Positions 12,562 to 63,020 of a stretch of DNA of 64,000 bases are shown here, in pieces. This DNA is from Gigantopelta aegis (lineage: Eukaryota > Mollusca > Gastropoda > Neomphalida > Peltospiridae): NCBI RefSeq assembly GCF_016097555.1, contig NC_054711.1, forward strand, positions 37,206,648 through 37,270,647. The letters run 5' to 3'. The notes below the pieces were generated by a model. That model did no database searches. It was not told where the DNA came from and saw only the letters and a list, made by a program, of their open reading frames with translations. The first letter of the stretch is position 1. Each line of letters opens with the position of its first letter. A program made the position numbers and the translations under genes.

Positions 12562-12943
12562 TTATTTAAAGACGCCGCTAGAGCACATTGATTTTTTATC
12601 TTATCATCGGCTATTGGACGTCAAACATATGGTCATTCTGACACTGTTTTTAGAGGAAACCCGCTATCGCCACATAGGCTACTCTTTTTACGACAGACAG
12701 CAAGGGATCTTTTATTTGCGCTTCCCACAGGCAGGATAGCACAAACCATGGCCTTTGTTGAACCAGTTATGGATCACTGGTCGGTGCAAGTGGTTTACAC
12801 CTACCCATTGAGCCTTGCGGAGCACTCACTCAGGGTTTGGAGTCGGTATCTCGATTAAAAATCCCATGCCTCGACTGGGATCCGAACCCAGTACCTACCA
12901 GCCTGTAGACCGATGGCTAACCACGACGCCACCGAGGCCGGTA
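12562..12943 (-). mobile_element. tRNA-headed SINE (type B)
   Basis: Read on the minus strand it starts ACCGGCCTCGGTGGCGTCGT, with B-box GGGTTCGGATCCCAG, and then runs into the same conserved body (AGGATAGCACAAACC on plus) and 3' tail as type A. It splits two AGT arrays, so it inserted into a once-continuous array. Confidence 0.85.
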
Positions 12944-12958
12944 AGTAGTAGTAGTAGC

Positions 12959-12995
<37 letters not shown>

Positions 12996-13081
12996 CAATT
13001 ACAAGTAATAGTAGTAGTAGTAGTAGTAGTAGTAGTACTAGTAGTAGTAGTAGTAGTACAATTACAAGTAGTAGTAGTAGC

Positions 13082-13157
<76 letters not shown>

Positions 13158-13332
13158 CAATTACAAGTAGTAGTAGTAGCAGTAGCAGTAGTAGTAGTAG
13201 TAGTAGTAGTACAAGTAGTAGTAGTAACAGTAGTAGTAGTAGTAGTAGTAGTAGTAATAGTAGCAGTAGTAGTAGTAGTAGTAGCAGTAGCAGTAGTACA
13301 AGTATAAGTAGTAGTAGTAGTACAAATACAAA

Positions 13333-13374
<42 letters not shown>
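12943..13374. repeat. (AGT)n array, second part
   Basis: Same composition as 12297-12540, continuing on the far side of the SINE and running directly into the 39-bp minisatellite. Confidence 0.95.
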
Positions 13375-13377
<3 letters not shown>

Positions 13378-13379
<2 letters not shown>

Positions 13380-14210
13380 TTAACTCGTTACTGTATCTCT
13401 GTGCAGCCCTACTATGTGTTAACTCGTTACTGTATCTCTGTGCAGCCCTACTATGTGTTAACTCGTTACTGTATCTCTGCAGCCCTACTCTGTGTTGACT
13501 CGTTACTGTATCTCTGTGCAGCCCTACACTGTGATAACTCGTTACTGTATCTCTGTGCAGCCCTACTCTGTGTTAACTCGTTACTGTATCTCTGTGCAGC
13601 CCTACACTGTGTTAACTCGTTACTGTATCTCTGTGCAACCCTACACTGTGATAACTCGTTACTGTATCTCTGTGCAGCCCTTCACTGTGATATCTCGTTA
13701 CTGTATCTCTGTGCAGCCCTGCACTGTGATAACTCGTTACTGTATCTCTGTGCAGCCCTGCACCGTGTTAACTCGTTACTGTATCTCTGTACAGCCCTAC
13801 ACTGTGTTAACTCTTTATTCATACCCATGATACTCGTAAAGAATTTGAGACGTATCAAACATAGGGTGGGAAATGTATCATTTTTTATTCAGAGGTGTCC
13901 TTTATGTCTTGGTAGATAAATCCCAATTACTTTGACGTGATTCTTTCTATACTAACCCCCCCCCCCCCCCCCCCCCACCCCCGGTCACCGATAATGTTCT
14001 TCACCGATTGAAGTTTGTGTAGTACACGCCTGTGTGAAATATAACCCACATATCTGTCACGAGATTTTGTCTGATTTGATTCGTTAAGTTATTTTGTGTT
14101 ACGCATAGCCGATTTTAAAAACGGTGCAGGGAAAGTCTTACCTTCAACGTATATTAAGTTTCCCCTCTGCGTGCAAATGAACAATTATAAAGTTTGATAT
14201 ATGTGTGTGT

Positions 14211-14250
<40 letters not shown>

Positions 14251-14260
14251 CTACAACTAC
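13378..14260. repeat. 39-bp minisatellite and flank, second copy of the module
   Basis: About 11 copies of the same 39-bp unit as at 1620-2580 are followed by a diverged copy of the same flank, with the poly-C run at about 13957-13977 and a (GT)n run at about 14201-14248. Confidence 0.9.
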
Positions 14261-14499
14261 ACTTTTTTTTTCTTTTTTTTTATAAATCTATTTATCTATA
14301 CTAAAAGGCAAAAGTTATTGTGACACACAAAAGACAAAGACAATTGATGATAAGTTTTTACTGCCGTGTATGAAACGTTATACATGGAAAGAGAAATGTC
14401 CGAAGGTATGGAAACGAGCAATAGTCCATGAAAAGAGCGCACCTGCCATATGTAAATGAGCCACATCACCAGAGGGGGTCCAGAGCGAAGTTCACACAG

Positions 14500-15450
14500 T
14501 CAATAGCGGGTGTGTCCACCTTAAGCATTGATAAAGGCCTGGCACTGTCGTCTCATTGAGGCCACTAAACGCTGGAGAAAGTTCCTGGGAATGTCATTCC
14601 AGATCTGAGGAAAGATCAGCCGGAGTTCCTACAATGTTGTTGGAGGATTTGGAAGACGTCGCAAGCGTCGCTCCATTTCATCCCAGACATGTTCGATTGG
14701 TGACAAATCCGGGGACCTGGCAGGCCAGGGTAGCACATCAACATTGTTCTGATTCTGATACTGCTGCACAACTATAGCAATGTGTGGTCTGGCGTTAGCG
14801 TGTTGTAATGTCATCCCGGTGCCGTTCTGTTACAAAAACGGTAACACACTTGTTTGCAAAATTTCATCTCGGTACCTCACAACATTCAAGTTGCCTTCAA
14901 TCACAACCATCTGGGTCCGACATGTGGCTGTAATTCCACCCCATATCATAACGTTCACCTTGACGTGTCCTGCCGTCAGATCTGTGGAGAAGAAAACGGC
15001 ATTCATCAATGAAGAGGACACGTCTCCAGTCACGTGCTGTCCATCGCAGGTGTTGTCTGCACCTCTGGAGACGTCGACGTCGATGTTCCGGCGTCAGGAT
15101 TGGTCTTCTGGCTGGGCGTCTTGCACGGATGCCGTAGATGCGTAGAACTCGTCGGATTGTCTTCGCCGATACACCTCTGTTACCAGGGATGGTACGGGCT
15201 GTGAGGGTTGCTGGCTGGAACCTGTTTCGCAGATGCGTGGTTCGGATCCATGTGTCTTGGCGAGGGTTTGTCACGGGTGGTCGGCCGCTACGGGGACGGT
15301 CCCTGACTGATTGTTTTGTTGATATCGTTGCCATAAGTGCCATATGGTGTTTCTGTGGACGTTGAATTGACGTGTGACGTCACGCTGCGAGGTCCCAGAT
15401 TCAAGCATCCCTATGACTCGCCATCTGTCAGTTTCTCTGAGGCGTGGCAT
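14500..15450 (-). pseudogene. Tc1/mariner-like transposase, frameshifted
   Basis: The reading starts MPRLRETDRWRVIGMLESG at 15450. The coding sequence then shifts frame near 15300, near 15000 and near 14830. Conserved pieces remain: the HTH region, RDRPRSGRPPVT, VLFIDECRF (first Asp), NVMIWGGITA, NARPH (after the second Asp) and SPDLSPIEHVWDEM (catalytic Glu). It ends GGHTRY and a stop at 14500-14502. The 5' end stops exactly at the start codon, where a SINE 3' half abuts. The copy is dead. Confidence 0.85.
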
Positions 15451-15610
15451 CCCTTGCTGTTAATCGAAAAGAGTAGTCCATGAAGTGGCGACAGCGGGTT
15501 TCCTCCCTCAATATCTGTGTGGTCTTTAACCATATGTCCGACGCCCCATAATCGTATATAAAATGTGTTGAGTGCGTCGTTAAATAAAACATTTCTTTCC
15601 TTCTTTATGA
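15450..15610 (+). mobile_element. SINE 3' half
   Basis: Runs from CCCTTGCTGTTAATCG through CGACAGCGGGTTTCCTCCCT to the tail AAATAAAACATTTCTTTCC. The 5' half is missing at the junction with the Tc1 copy. Confidence 0.85.
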
Positions 15611-15660
15611 CGATATTCATTTTCTTATAAATTATCCAATAAAGACTATTTTTAATTGTT

Positions 15661-15838
15661 TTTAATTAAAACAAGTATATATTTTCATAAATATAAGGGT
15701 GCAGATTCAGGGGTTTGTCTTTAATTAAAACAAGTATATATTTTCATAAATATAAGGGTGCAGATTCATGGGTTTGTCTTTAATTAAAACAAGTATATAT
15801 TTTCATAAATATAAGGGTGCAGATTCAGGGGTTTGTGA
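15661..15838. repeat. 59-bp tandem repeat, three copies
   Basis: Units start at 15661, 15720 and 15779 with TTTAATTAAAACAAG and end GATTCAGGGGTTTG. They are nearly identical, so the expansion is young. Confidence 0.95.
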
Positions 15839-15937
15839 AAGCGAGAGGGTGGGTGGGGCGCCGGGCAAGGTAAAATTTGTTTGAATGGGCTTTTATTATT
15901 AGGTTACGACTGTGAAAAGGGGGGCACATGCCTCTCG

Positions 15938-15940
<3 letters not shown>

Positions 15941-15979
<39 letters not shown>
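15941..15979. repeat. (CA)n microsatellite
   Basis: Pure CA run followed by CA/CG-rich sequence. Confidence 0.95.
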
Positions 15980-16013
15980 CTCGGCACCCGCGCGCACATA
16001 CACATACACACCG

Positions 16014-16134
16014 GGGGCCTAATTCACAAAGGTGTCTTAGGCTCTGCTAGACAACAAAGCATCCTCTTTGCAAGTCTTTTAGCATTGCACTGCGAGATCG
16101 CAAAGTTGCGAGAGTTTAGTGAATTAGGCCCCTG
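16014..16134. mobile_element. Short inverted-repeat element GGGGCCTAATTCAC
   Basis: The ends GGGGCCTAATTCAC and GTGAATTAGGCCCC are inverted repeats about 121 bp apart. The interior is found again at 17648-17728 and 12236-12291, so it is a dispersed family. Confidence 0.8.
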
Positions 16135-16204
16135 GATCCGCACCTGAATAGAAAACCTTGTGCCCAAATAAGGTACAGTGCTGAACAATGCAACATGTTA
16201 TTAA

Positions 16205-17128
16205 TGGGGCGATCACACTGGCCCGAATGAGCTTCCGTTTGTTTTTCGTATACGAAAGTGGTGTGATTTTTTAAACTGGCCGAATGTCCTTCCGAATGTG
16301 TTTTCCCCAATGTATCACCGAATGCTTTCCGTTTGTTTTCCGAATGTTTTCAGTTTGGTTTCAGAATGCCTTCAGAATAGACCGAATACTTCCCGCATGT
16401 TGACTTCGAAAGGTTTCCTTTCCAAACGCTTTCCGTATACTTTCCGAATGCTTTCAGAACACGGCGAATCGACCTAGAATGGACCGAACTCTTTCCGCAT
16501 GCTTTCCGCAAGGGTTCGGAAAGCGTTCGGAAAGGGTTCGTCATGTTCTATGTCCATTCGGGGTGTTCGGAAAGCATACGGAACATACTGTGCATTCTGG
16601 AAGTGTACGAGCAGTTCGGAAAATGTTCTGAAAGAATACTGGAAGGGTTCTGGCTATTCGTTATACATTCGGCGGCATAAATGAAAAAAAAATCCGGAAA
16701 GGATACTGAAAACGTTCGGAAAGCATTCGTCATGTTCTAGGTCCATTCGGGGTGTTCGGAAAGCATACGGAACCCAGCACCTCCAAATTTTCATTCCGAA
16801 TGCACCAAGAACTAGACGCATGCTTCCCGAACGTTTTCCGTACATGCCGTATGCTCCTAGAATGCTTCCCGAATACTTCCCGAATACACATGGACGCCGC
16901 ATTCGGATGGTCGATGAAAATTATTTTGAACATGCACAACACATTTTTGGAGCTACCGAATGCCGTTCCGTATGCATCCGTACGAAGTCGAACAGCCAGT
17001 ATGCTCCTAGAACACACCGAATGCTTCCCGAATATGATCCGTTCGCTCCCCGAACACCCAAATTCCTATTCGGAAAACAAACGGAATGGCATTCGGGCCA
17101 GTGTGATCGGGCCAGTGTGATCGGGCCA
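16205..17128. mobile_element. 924-bp foldback element, PIF/Harbinger-like target duplication
   Basis: The ends TGGGGCGATCACACTGG and CCAGTGTGATCGGGCCA are inverted repeats, extended inward by CCCGAATG and CATTCGGG. TAA flanks both sides (16202-16204 and 17129-17131), which fits the 3-bp TWA duplications of PIF/Harbinger elements. The interior is almost entirely variants of one short motif (CCGAATGCTTTCCGAA and its complement), with orientation changing near 16500 and 16790. No transposase is present. Confidence 0.75.
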
Positions 17129-17242
17129 TAACGTTGCATGTTAATTAACTGGGTTATGTGCAGCGACTGTATAACAAGGAACATTTATTAATCCAATGAT
17201 ATAAGCCCATTTTTTTCAATGCTCAATCCCTAAAATCAATAT

Positions 17243-17634
17243 CTTAAAGGGACATTCCTGAGTTTGCTGCATTGTAAGATGTTTCAGAGTAATAAAATAT
17301 TTCTACGATTACACTTACATATTAAATATAGTTTCTTGTTTAGAATATCAGTGTCTGTATATTCAATGTGTTTCTGGTCATCTCAATATTTGTTAGAAGC
17401 CCAAACTGGATTTTGTCTTCAAATAATTTCGTACGTACGAAAAAAATAGTTTTTAGGAAATAAAATGAAATTTAACCTAGTACAAATATTAGAACGGCCA
17501 TAAACACGTTTAATATACAGCCACTAATATTTTGTGCATAAAAATGTATTTAATATGTAAGTACAATCGTTAAAAAGTCTCGGTTAGTCGATAACATGTT
17601 AAAAATTGGAGCAAACTCAGGAATGTCCCTTTAA
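17243..17634. mobile_element. TTAA-flanked MITE, full copy
   Basis: The termini AGGGACATTCCTGAGTTTGC and the complementary GCAAACTCAGGAATGTCCCT are each flanked by TTAA. About 385 bp, AT-rich and non-coding. This is the most complete copy of a family with further copies at 28353, 30793, 47787 and 50257. Confidence 0.9.
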
Positions 17635-17647
17635 ACATTATCGTTCA

Positions 17648-17728
17648 GGGGCCTCATTCACTAAACCCTCGCAACTTTGCGATATCGCAGTGCAATGCAA
17701 AGAGACTTGCAAAGATGATGCTTTGCAG
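17648..17728 (-). mobile_element. Partial copy of the GGGGCCTAATTCAC element
   Basis: Starts GGGGCCTCATTCACTAAA and matches the element at 16014-16134 in inverse orientation, ending at GATGCTTTG, where a CAGTGGCGG-type (hAT-like) terminus begins. Confidence 0.75.
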
Positions 17729-18052
17729 TGGCGGTTCTAGAAAATAATAAGAGGGGGTGTCTGGATTGGGATGGAGTGAACAGGTGGGGGTTGAGCCATG
17801 GTGAAGGTTCCGGGGCAAAGTTCCCTGAAGTTTCGGCATTCTGGACATTTTAGAGCCTTATTTCACTGATTTCCGAGGATCTAATTAATAATTCCGTAAA
17901 AGTTCATAATTTTTTTGCCGTTTTCCTGATTTACACCAAAATATATTTTTTAAAAAACCGAATTAATTTTGTCCTTACCGATGCAAGCTATACTCAGTTC
18001 AATTGTACACCTGATTGACAACAGGGCGAATCATATTATTTTCGCTAACGGA

Positions 18053-18362
18053 ATGGAAGGAAGGAAATATTTTATTTAATGACGCACTCAACACATTTTT
18101 TTACAGTTATATGGCGTCAGACATATGGTCAAGGACCACACAGATATTGAGAGAGGAAACTCGCTGTCGCCACTTCATGGGCTACTCTTTTCGATTAGCA
18201 GCAAGGGATCTTTTATATGAACTATCCCACAGACGACCTTTGATATGCCAGTCGTGGTGCACCGGCTGGAACGAAAAATAGTCCAATGGGCCCACCGACG
18301 GGGGTCGATCCCAAACCGACCGCGCATCAAGCGAGCGCTTTACCATTAGTTTACGTCCCACT
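18053..18362 (-). mobile_element. tRNA-headed SINE (type A), nearly full length
   Basis: On the minus strand it runs from the head (TGGTAAAGCGCTCGCTTGAT, then GGTTTGGGATCGACCCC) through the body to the tail (GTGCGTCATTAAATAAAAT). It serves as the reference copy in this window. Confidence 0.9.
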
Positions 18363-20333
18363 CCTCTAACGGAATGGCTTTATTTGTATCTTCCTGAACA
18401 AAATTTTGAAATAACAGTATGTTTGGAATGAATTTAGCGCGAAGCCATTCATACTAAAGTGTGTAAAGCGGTTTTGCGTTTCATACTAGCATGAAACTAA
18501 AAAAAATTCACGTTCAATTCTTATAATTCCAAACACATAACCATGTCATTAATGTAAAGCTCTTTAAAATAAAAAGTGAACTCTATTTTCCAACTATTTA
18601 CTATTTTATTAACACGAAATTCATACTCAACATTAGCGGAATCCCTATGGTGGTTCGGCTTTTTCCGTCAATAGCCGAATGAGAGAATGACAATGTTACA
18701 ATCATTAATACAATTCATATTAATTTTTTGCATTAAATGTCAATACCAACTAGAAACATTTTGAATTCACTTGAAATATATAACGTAAGTAATTTTAATA
18801 ACTTTTAACCTGTAATAAAAATGTCTGAAGCGACCTATTTTGTATGGTATAATTTATATGTGAAGCGGTTGGTGTATGAATATTTAACTACGAACTGTGG
18901 ATGGGCGCCATTTTTTGATTACTGTTCAGATTTACCAATTACGACGTTGAAATTACAGTTATAAAATTTTGAGTGCGTGAAAATTCCATGTGTTGATCGA
19001 TTTGACATGGAGAAAGTGGTTTTAATGTTTCCGGAAATGGATGAAACAGGTGTGTCGCGAGTTTCTGTGTTTACTGGCCTTGTAATTGTGGAAGTGGCAA
19101 CACAGGATGGTTTTGGCATGTGTGACTTCAAGTGGTGCGACACAAGTATTCGTGAGATTTGACAGTGCCATGCTCATATTTCGTTTTTGGAAAGTGGAAC
19201 ATTCTCTGTTGTAGCTTCGAATTGAACTGTGTTGTGTACGTCATACTACAATGCCGTTGAATGCGCGTTACTGCTAATGGTTGGCATGAACTGACTGATT
19301 TTTTTTTTGGAAATCGCTTTTGTAAAATACCAAATTCCATTGGAATTATACACTTTTTTTGGATCGGCAAAATAGATTTTTAGCTGTGGGATTTTGAATT
19401 CACTATAAACAATAACTTTTAACCTTTAATAAAAATGTCTGAAGCGACCTATTTTGTATGGTATAATTTATATGTGAAGATTTTTAGAAGTTTGACAGCA
19501 GACGATTACTGTTTGATGTCTAAAAATAGAATCTCAAGGAAATTCTTCGGGGATTCCTTTGTTGACAATTCATAAAGTAGTTCCGGCTATATAGCCAAAA
19601 ATAGTGCTAAACTGAGATTCATGGTGCTATGAATGCCACTTTTTATCATCACGTGATACGAATTTGACCAATCAATTAGAGATTGGAATTATATCTTGAT
19701 GAATACAAAAATTACGCCATCAGGGAACGTCATACCTGATGACGTCATTTTATATTTGTAATTTTTCTTACTGAACGTTTTTATTTTAACCAAAAAAATA
19801 ATTCAAAATAAAATATAAATTTTTAATGTTATTATTAGTATGTTTCAAATTTAATTATAAGTATTGTCTGTTATTTTTTTTACGTTCATCTGGGTATGTA
19901 CAAAAAAAAAATCATCTGCAAACTTACGTGAGAACGCCTTCGACGATTCACACAGTTTGCGGATTATCTTCTTCTTTTGTTGTTGTTGTTGTTGTTGTTC
20001 ATACCCCGATGAACGTAAACAAAATAACAGACAATCCTTAATTGGTATTAAAGCACCGAGTAAATGGCTCATTGGAAAACAAAATCAAATATCAAGTCAT
20101 AAAAAATCATAAAAAAACAATGGTGTTTTATCCCGTCTGTTCCCATATCGTCCAAATATGTTGTTGAGATACTGGACTACCAAGAGTTATAACACACTGA
20201 AGACGATAGTTCTACATTGATGTTGCTTGTATTGACATTGGTATTTTTGACGATATTATTATTATTATTATTATAGTTATTATTATTATTATTATTATTT
20301 TTATTTTTTTTACTATTATTATTGTTGTGGTAG
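18363..20333. other. No gene; a 70-bp direct repeat and an inverted-repeat element
   Basis: A segment of about 70 bp reading AACTTTTAACCTGTAATAAA onward at 18797 recurs at 19407. Between the two copies lies a 61-codon frame (18977-19162) with no recognised domain. A (TTA)n run lies at about 20254-20300. Confidence 0.5.
19864..20035. mobile_element. Short inverted-repeat element (about 172 bp)
   Basis: The left arm ATTGTCTGTTATT...ACGTTCATCTGGGTATG is answered by CATACCCCGATGAACGT...AATAACAGACAAT on the right, giving arms of about 38 bp. Non-coding. Confidence 0.75.
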
Positions 20334-20382
20334 TAATGATGACAATGATGCGGATTATAGTGGGGATGATTTATTATTTCAG

Positions 20383-58570
<38,188 letters not shown>

Positions 58571-59580
58571 CCATCGGATGGAGCAGCTGATTATCACTCA
58601 ATTAAACTGTTCTTTGCAGAAAAAGCTGATTAATTTGACTGATTTGGAAACAATAGAATATAATAGATGTTTAACGACACCCCAGCACGAAAATTGTATC
58701 GGCTGTTGGGTGTCAAACTATGGTAAATGCAACAATAATGTGATGAGAAACATCAATATAAAAATTCAAAAGTTAAATTAAAAAAACAAACAGTGTAAAG
58801 ATCTGTACGAAAATTACACATATCGCAGATAGGTAATATTAAAATATAGTATAAAAGTCAGTATCACGTAGACATTGTAATATAAGTTCTGGATGGAATC
58901 GAAATGATTGCATCACATTTCTTTGACCAAAAATATCTTTTCTAGTTTCTTTCAGATGCTTCAACTCCACCAAAATGTGGTGTACCGCACTGAGGTGGAG
59001 TATTTTTTTTCAAGATAAATGAATTGGTCAAGTTGGTATTACCGATGCGAGCACGACACAATACTATTCCTGCATTGCCTATAGATTTTGAAACATTATT
59101 GAGGAACAAACTCATTAATTTCGCTGATTTTGACGGATACAGTCTCCAATTTGGATTGTTATTATACAATCATATCAACGTTGTTGTTAATTTGGCTGAC
59201 TTCTGCATATATTATTATTATTATAGAACCAAGGTCGCTAATGTGACCGACTTTTACACGTTAGACAACACATTCATTTGGCTGATTTTAATTCAAGAGC
59301 TATGGCGGCACAGACGACGAATCAAGCGTATACGTTTGACGATATCCGTTCATAGCGAACACACACGACTTTTTTAAAAGTGCATTTGAGCTTGTATTTC
59401 ACATTTGTACACGATGTTATAATATGGTAACCAGAGAATGTAACTTTAACTTAATATGTTGTGTTGTTTGGAATTATAAAATATGTTTTGTGAATTTATC
59501 GATGTATAACAGTCACAATTTTTAAAATATAAAATGGCGTAGCGTACGCAATTTTATACAATGTGTGAACAATTCTTCTA
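58571..59580. other. 3' flank of chitin synthase, no further gene
   Basis: A short SINE-tail fragment (TATCGGCTGTTGGGTGTCAA) lies at about 58650-58740. A 117-codon frame at 59024-59377 has no recognised domain. Confidence 0.5.
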
Positions 59581-59586
59581 TAATAC

Positions 59587-59798
59587 CAGGGCCGTAGCTA
59601 GGATTTTTTTTTTTTTTGGTTGGGGGGGGGGGGGGGGGGGGGGGCAACTGAGTAGTTAATAGTCTAAAACTCCTTAAACAGTTAAGAAGAGAATTTTCTT
59701 TAAGTTTCTATAATGCTTTCCGGATTTTTTCGGAAAGGGGGACTTTGATACCCCTCCCCCCCACCCCCCCCACCCCCCCCGCGCTAGCTACGGCCCTG
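59587..59798. mobile_element. hAT-like short element, 5-bp target duplication
   Basis: CAGGGCCGTAGCTAG at the left and CTAGCTACGGCCCTG at the right are perfect 15-bp inverted repeats, flanked by AATAC (59582-59586 and 59799-59803). Poly-G and poly-C tracts face each other inside. Confidence 0.88.
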
Positions 59799-59929
59799 AA
59801 TACCACATGTATGTAACGGGGAGTAAATATTTGTTTAATTACTTTATTTTAATATTTACTGTATGTATTTTTGTATTTTATTTCAGTAGTCTAGATTAAC
59901 GATATTCTGTTTCGAATATTGTATTTCGC

Positions 59930-60832
59930 GTGGACAACGCACTAGATTATATTGCTTACATTTTTTATACGCCGTTCAATTTAAGTAACTATTCAAACGT
60001 GTGTATTTCTATGGTATTTCTAATGTCACCCTTATTATTTAATATATATATTGATGACCTTAACCTACAGTTGTTAAAATGTGCAGTTGGGTGTAATGTT
60101 GGTGGGTGTTTCTAAATAACTTCAGTTTTGCTGATGATATGTCACTTCTTTGCCCATCTATTTCTGCATTAAGAAAAATGTTAACGATTTGCGAGAAATT
60201 TGCAGAAGATTATGATATTATATATAATACAATGAAAACTGTTTGTATGTGTATTCAGCCAGAAACTCTGAAGCTGATCAATGTACCTTCGATATATTTG
60301 TGTGGTGATGTACTGAAATTTGTTGACAACTATAAATATTTAGGTCATATTATATGCAAAAACATGAAATACGATAAAGACATTAAACGACAGTATAGAG
60401 CCCTTTGTTGTTGCGGCGATTTGCAAAATGTTCAGAATCTGTTAAAACACAATTATTTGTGAGTTATTGTAGTAATTTGTACGCGGGTGCATTATGGGTG
60501 AAATTTACACAGGATACAATGAAGGATCTTAACATATGTTATAATAATGCATACCGATGGATGATCGGACAACGACGACCATACAGTGCCAGCAAGATGT
60601 TTGTCAGTCAACGAGTAAAAAGCTTTGGCGCTTTACTTCGCTCAACAGCATATTCGCTGAAGAGCAGAATCGAAACAACTTCAAACGACCTACTTGCCCA
60701 CCTGCGGTGTACAACGGTGTACGTCAAATCTGTATGTGTAAATCGCTGGCACAAGCTGCTGTATATTATGTAATCAGTTTTGTATGTGATGTTTATATAT
60801 GTTCTATGGATCTCTGATCTGAAATAAAAACC

Positions 60833-60862
<30 letters not shown>
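59930..60862 (+). pseudogene. Non-LTR retrotransposon 3' end (reverse transcriptase remnant)
   Basis: SPLLFNIYIDDLNLQL, then in the next frame NFSFADDMSLLCPSISALRK, with the FADD form of the RT catalytic box near 60129. YKYLGHIICKNMKYDKDIK follows. After another shift, a C-terminal segment (AYRWMIGQRRPYS...VNRWHKLLYIM) ends at 60773. AATAAA and a (TTA)n tail follow at 60836-60861, as expected for the 3' end of a LINE. It is 5' truncated and frameshifted. Confidence 0.85.
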
Positions 60863-60866
<4 letters not shown>

Positions 60867-61828
60867 TGAAAATGGGTGTTAGCCGTATATCTTTGACTGG
60901 GGGTTGAGCAACAGCGGTCTGCAGTAACAACGCTATCTGCAGTAACTACATTAGCGTTGCAATTGCTGCCGCTATCTGTTTTAGGATTCGACATCTTTAG
61001 TAGCTGAAAAGGGGACTTCGAACCGCCATCTGTTATGTTTGCCGCTATCTGTTGTACAAGTGTATGTGGGACATTAAGCCGCCATGTGTTGTAAGGATCA
61101 TTAGGTAATAACATAATTGCGAAATGTAAGGTACCTGTAATACTATTACGTTTCAGGCTTTAACAACTCTGTGGGGAAATGTCAGATCGCTACAGGTATG
61201 TGCCCAGGTTAGCGTGCTTGAACCTTAAGTGGACATAATCACAAAAATAGCGTTCAAACAAGCAACACATTTTTTTTTATAAGAACACTGATTTACCCAC
61301 ATCTGAATCGGATGAGGATATAATACCTTTTAGTGATGACTTTCTATTACGGTTCAAACATGCCGCCATGAGCATGGGACTCTGCTTACTAGGATATCTT
61401 GTCCAAAACTGATTAGATTGAAAGAAAAATCGCTGCTACTTTTATTACCATGTTAACCTTTACAAATTATACACTTCCACACATACAGGACAGCTTATAC
61501 CACAATAGTTGAAAATAATATACTAGTCATGAAGAACCAGTCCGAATAGTTGGCTTACATATACTTACCACTAAACATAGTGGTGCACTCATTCTGGGTA
61601 TTGGGAAATAAAATCCATATCTGACAACATGAAACCCGATAGGTAGGTTTGACCGACACTTGACGTACACCGGTTATTTCATTTGGTTGATGGTAAACCT
61701 TCACCGATTGAATATACGCACGGTATCTCATTCATTTCGACTTTATTTTCGTGCTTATATCCAATGAAGGTTCACGCACGCACCAGCACAGTGTTTTGTG
61801 TTAGTTTTTTTTAGTAAGAGTGCTACTA
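60863..61828. other. Nothing recognised
   Basis: No gene. Short words shared with other repeats, such as GCGTGCTTGAACCTTAAG at 61214, occur but no complete element. Confidence 0.5.
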
Positions 61829-62125
61829 CAGTGGCGGATCCAGAAAATCCATTTAGGGGGGCCCCAATGTCATGAGACCGAAAACATTGTTTCATTTGCA
61901 TCTTTGAATGGAGGGGTAGGACTTCTAGGTGTGTGACATCGATCATGCATAGGGGTAGGACTTCTAGGTGTGTGACATGGGTTATGCATAAGGCCAGACC
62001 TTTTTATTAGTTGTTCCATGGATTCTCCAATGAACCCCCCCCCCCCAATATATAATAAAATTATAACTGTCGCAAAATTAGGGGGGAGGGGCAGGCCCCT
62101 GGTGTTCCCCTTAAATCCGCCTCTG
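61829..62125. mobile_element. hAT-like short element, 5-bp target duplication
   Basis: Begins CAGTGGCGGATCC and ends ATCCGCCTCTG, flanked by TACTA (61824-61828 and 62126-62130). Inside, a segment AGGGGTAGGACTTCTAGGTG is directly repeated. Confidence 0.85.
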
Positions 62126-62220
62126 TACTACGGGAACAGGTAGGTGTAGTGGCCTTACATCTGCCAATGGAGTCCTTAAAAGCTCGCTCTGGGTGAGAGC
62201 CAGTATCGGGATGTTGGTTA

Positions 62221-62462
62221 TACGCACGATATATAGACTGGTACTGCTGACGCAATGGTTAAGCTGTTAGTACACACGATATATAGACTGGTACTGCTGA
62301 CGTAATGGTTAAGCTGTTAGAACACACGATATATAGACTGGTACTGCTGACGCAATGGTTAAGCTGTTAGTACACACGATATATAGACTGGTACTTAATG
62401 GTTAAGCTGTTAGTACACACGATATATAGACTGGTACTGCTGACGTAATGGTTAAGCTGTTA
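62221..62462. repeat. 50-bp tandem repeat, about five copies
   Basis: The unit includes ACACGATATATAGACTGGTA and ATGGTTAAGCTGTTAG. One copy lacks about 10 bases. Confidence 0.95.
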
Positions 62463-62734
62463 GTTTTATGGACGGCAGATACTCGGTTGATGGGGATAAT
62501 GGGGTTATTTTTTTTTACGAAACCAGTTATTTGTAATAATTAACAAATATGTACATATGCAAAAGCTTATAGACAAGGGTAACCCTTCAGACTTGATGTA
62601 GTTTTGTTCTGTATGATTTTACGTAGTACTTATTTAACATATAAGATATAAAAACAATTTCTTCACATCTGATAACCAGTGATTGAACCAACCATTAAAA
62701 AAAAAAAGAAAAAAAAAAAAAAAAAAAAAAAATT

Positions 62735-63020
62735 AAAGTTTGTGACAGCACTTGAGCACATTTATTTATTAATCATCGGCTATTGGATGTCACACATTTG
62801 GTAATTTTGACATATGACGAAACCCGCAACATGTTTCCATTAGTAGTAAGGGATCTTTTATATGCACCATCCCACAGACAGGATGGCACATACCACTGTC
62901 TTTGATATACCAGTCGTGATGAACTAGGTGATAAATAGCCCAATGAGCCCACCGACAGCGATCTATCCCAGACCGATAGCTCATTAAGTGGACGCTTTAC
63001 CATTGGGCTACGCCATGCCC
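62735..63020 (-). mobile_element. tRNA-headed SINE (type A head, second tail subfamily)
   Basis: Minus strand: GGCATGGCGTAGCCCAATGG head, a diverged B-box, body, and the tail carrying ATCCAATAGCCGATGATTAA. It has a poly-A-like run at its 3' side (62696-62731). Confidence 0.88.

Noticed and set aside
12273..13498. Poly-serine proteins
   Set aside because: Translations of (AGT)n arrays, one interrupted by a SINE. No start context or flanking coding sequence.
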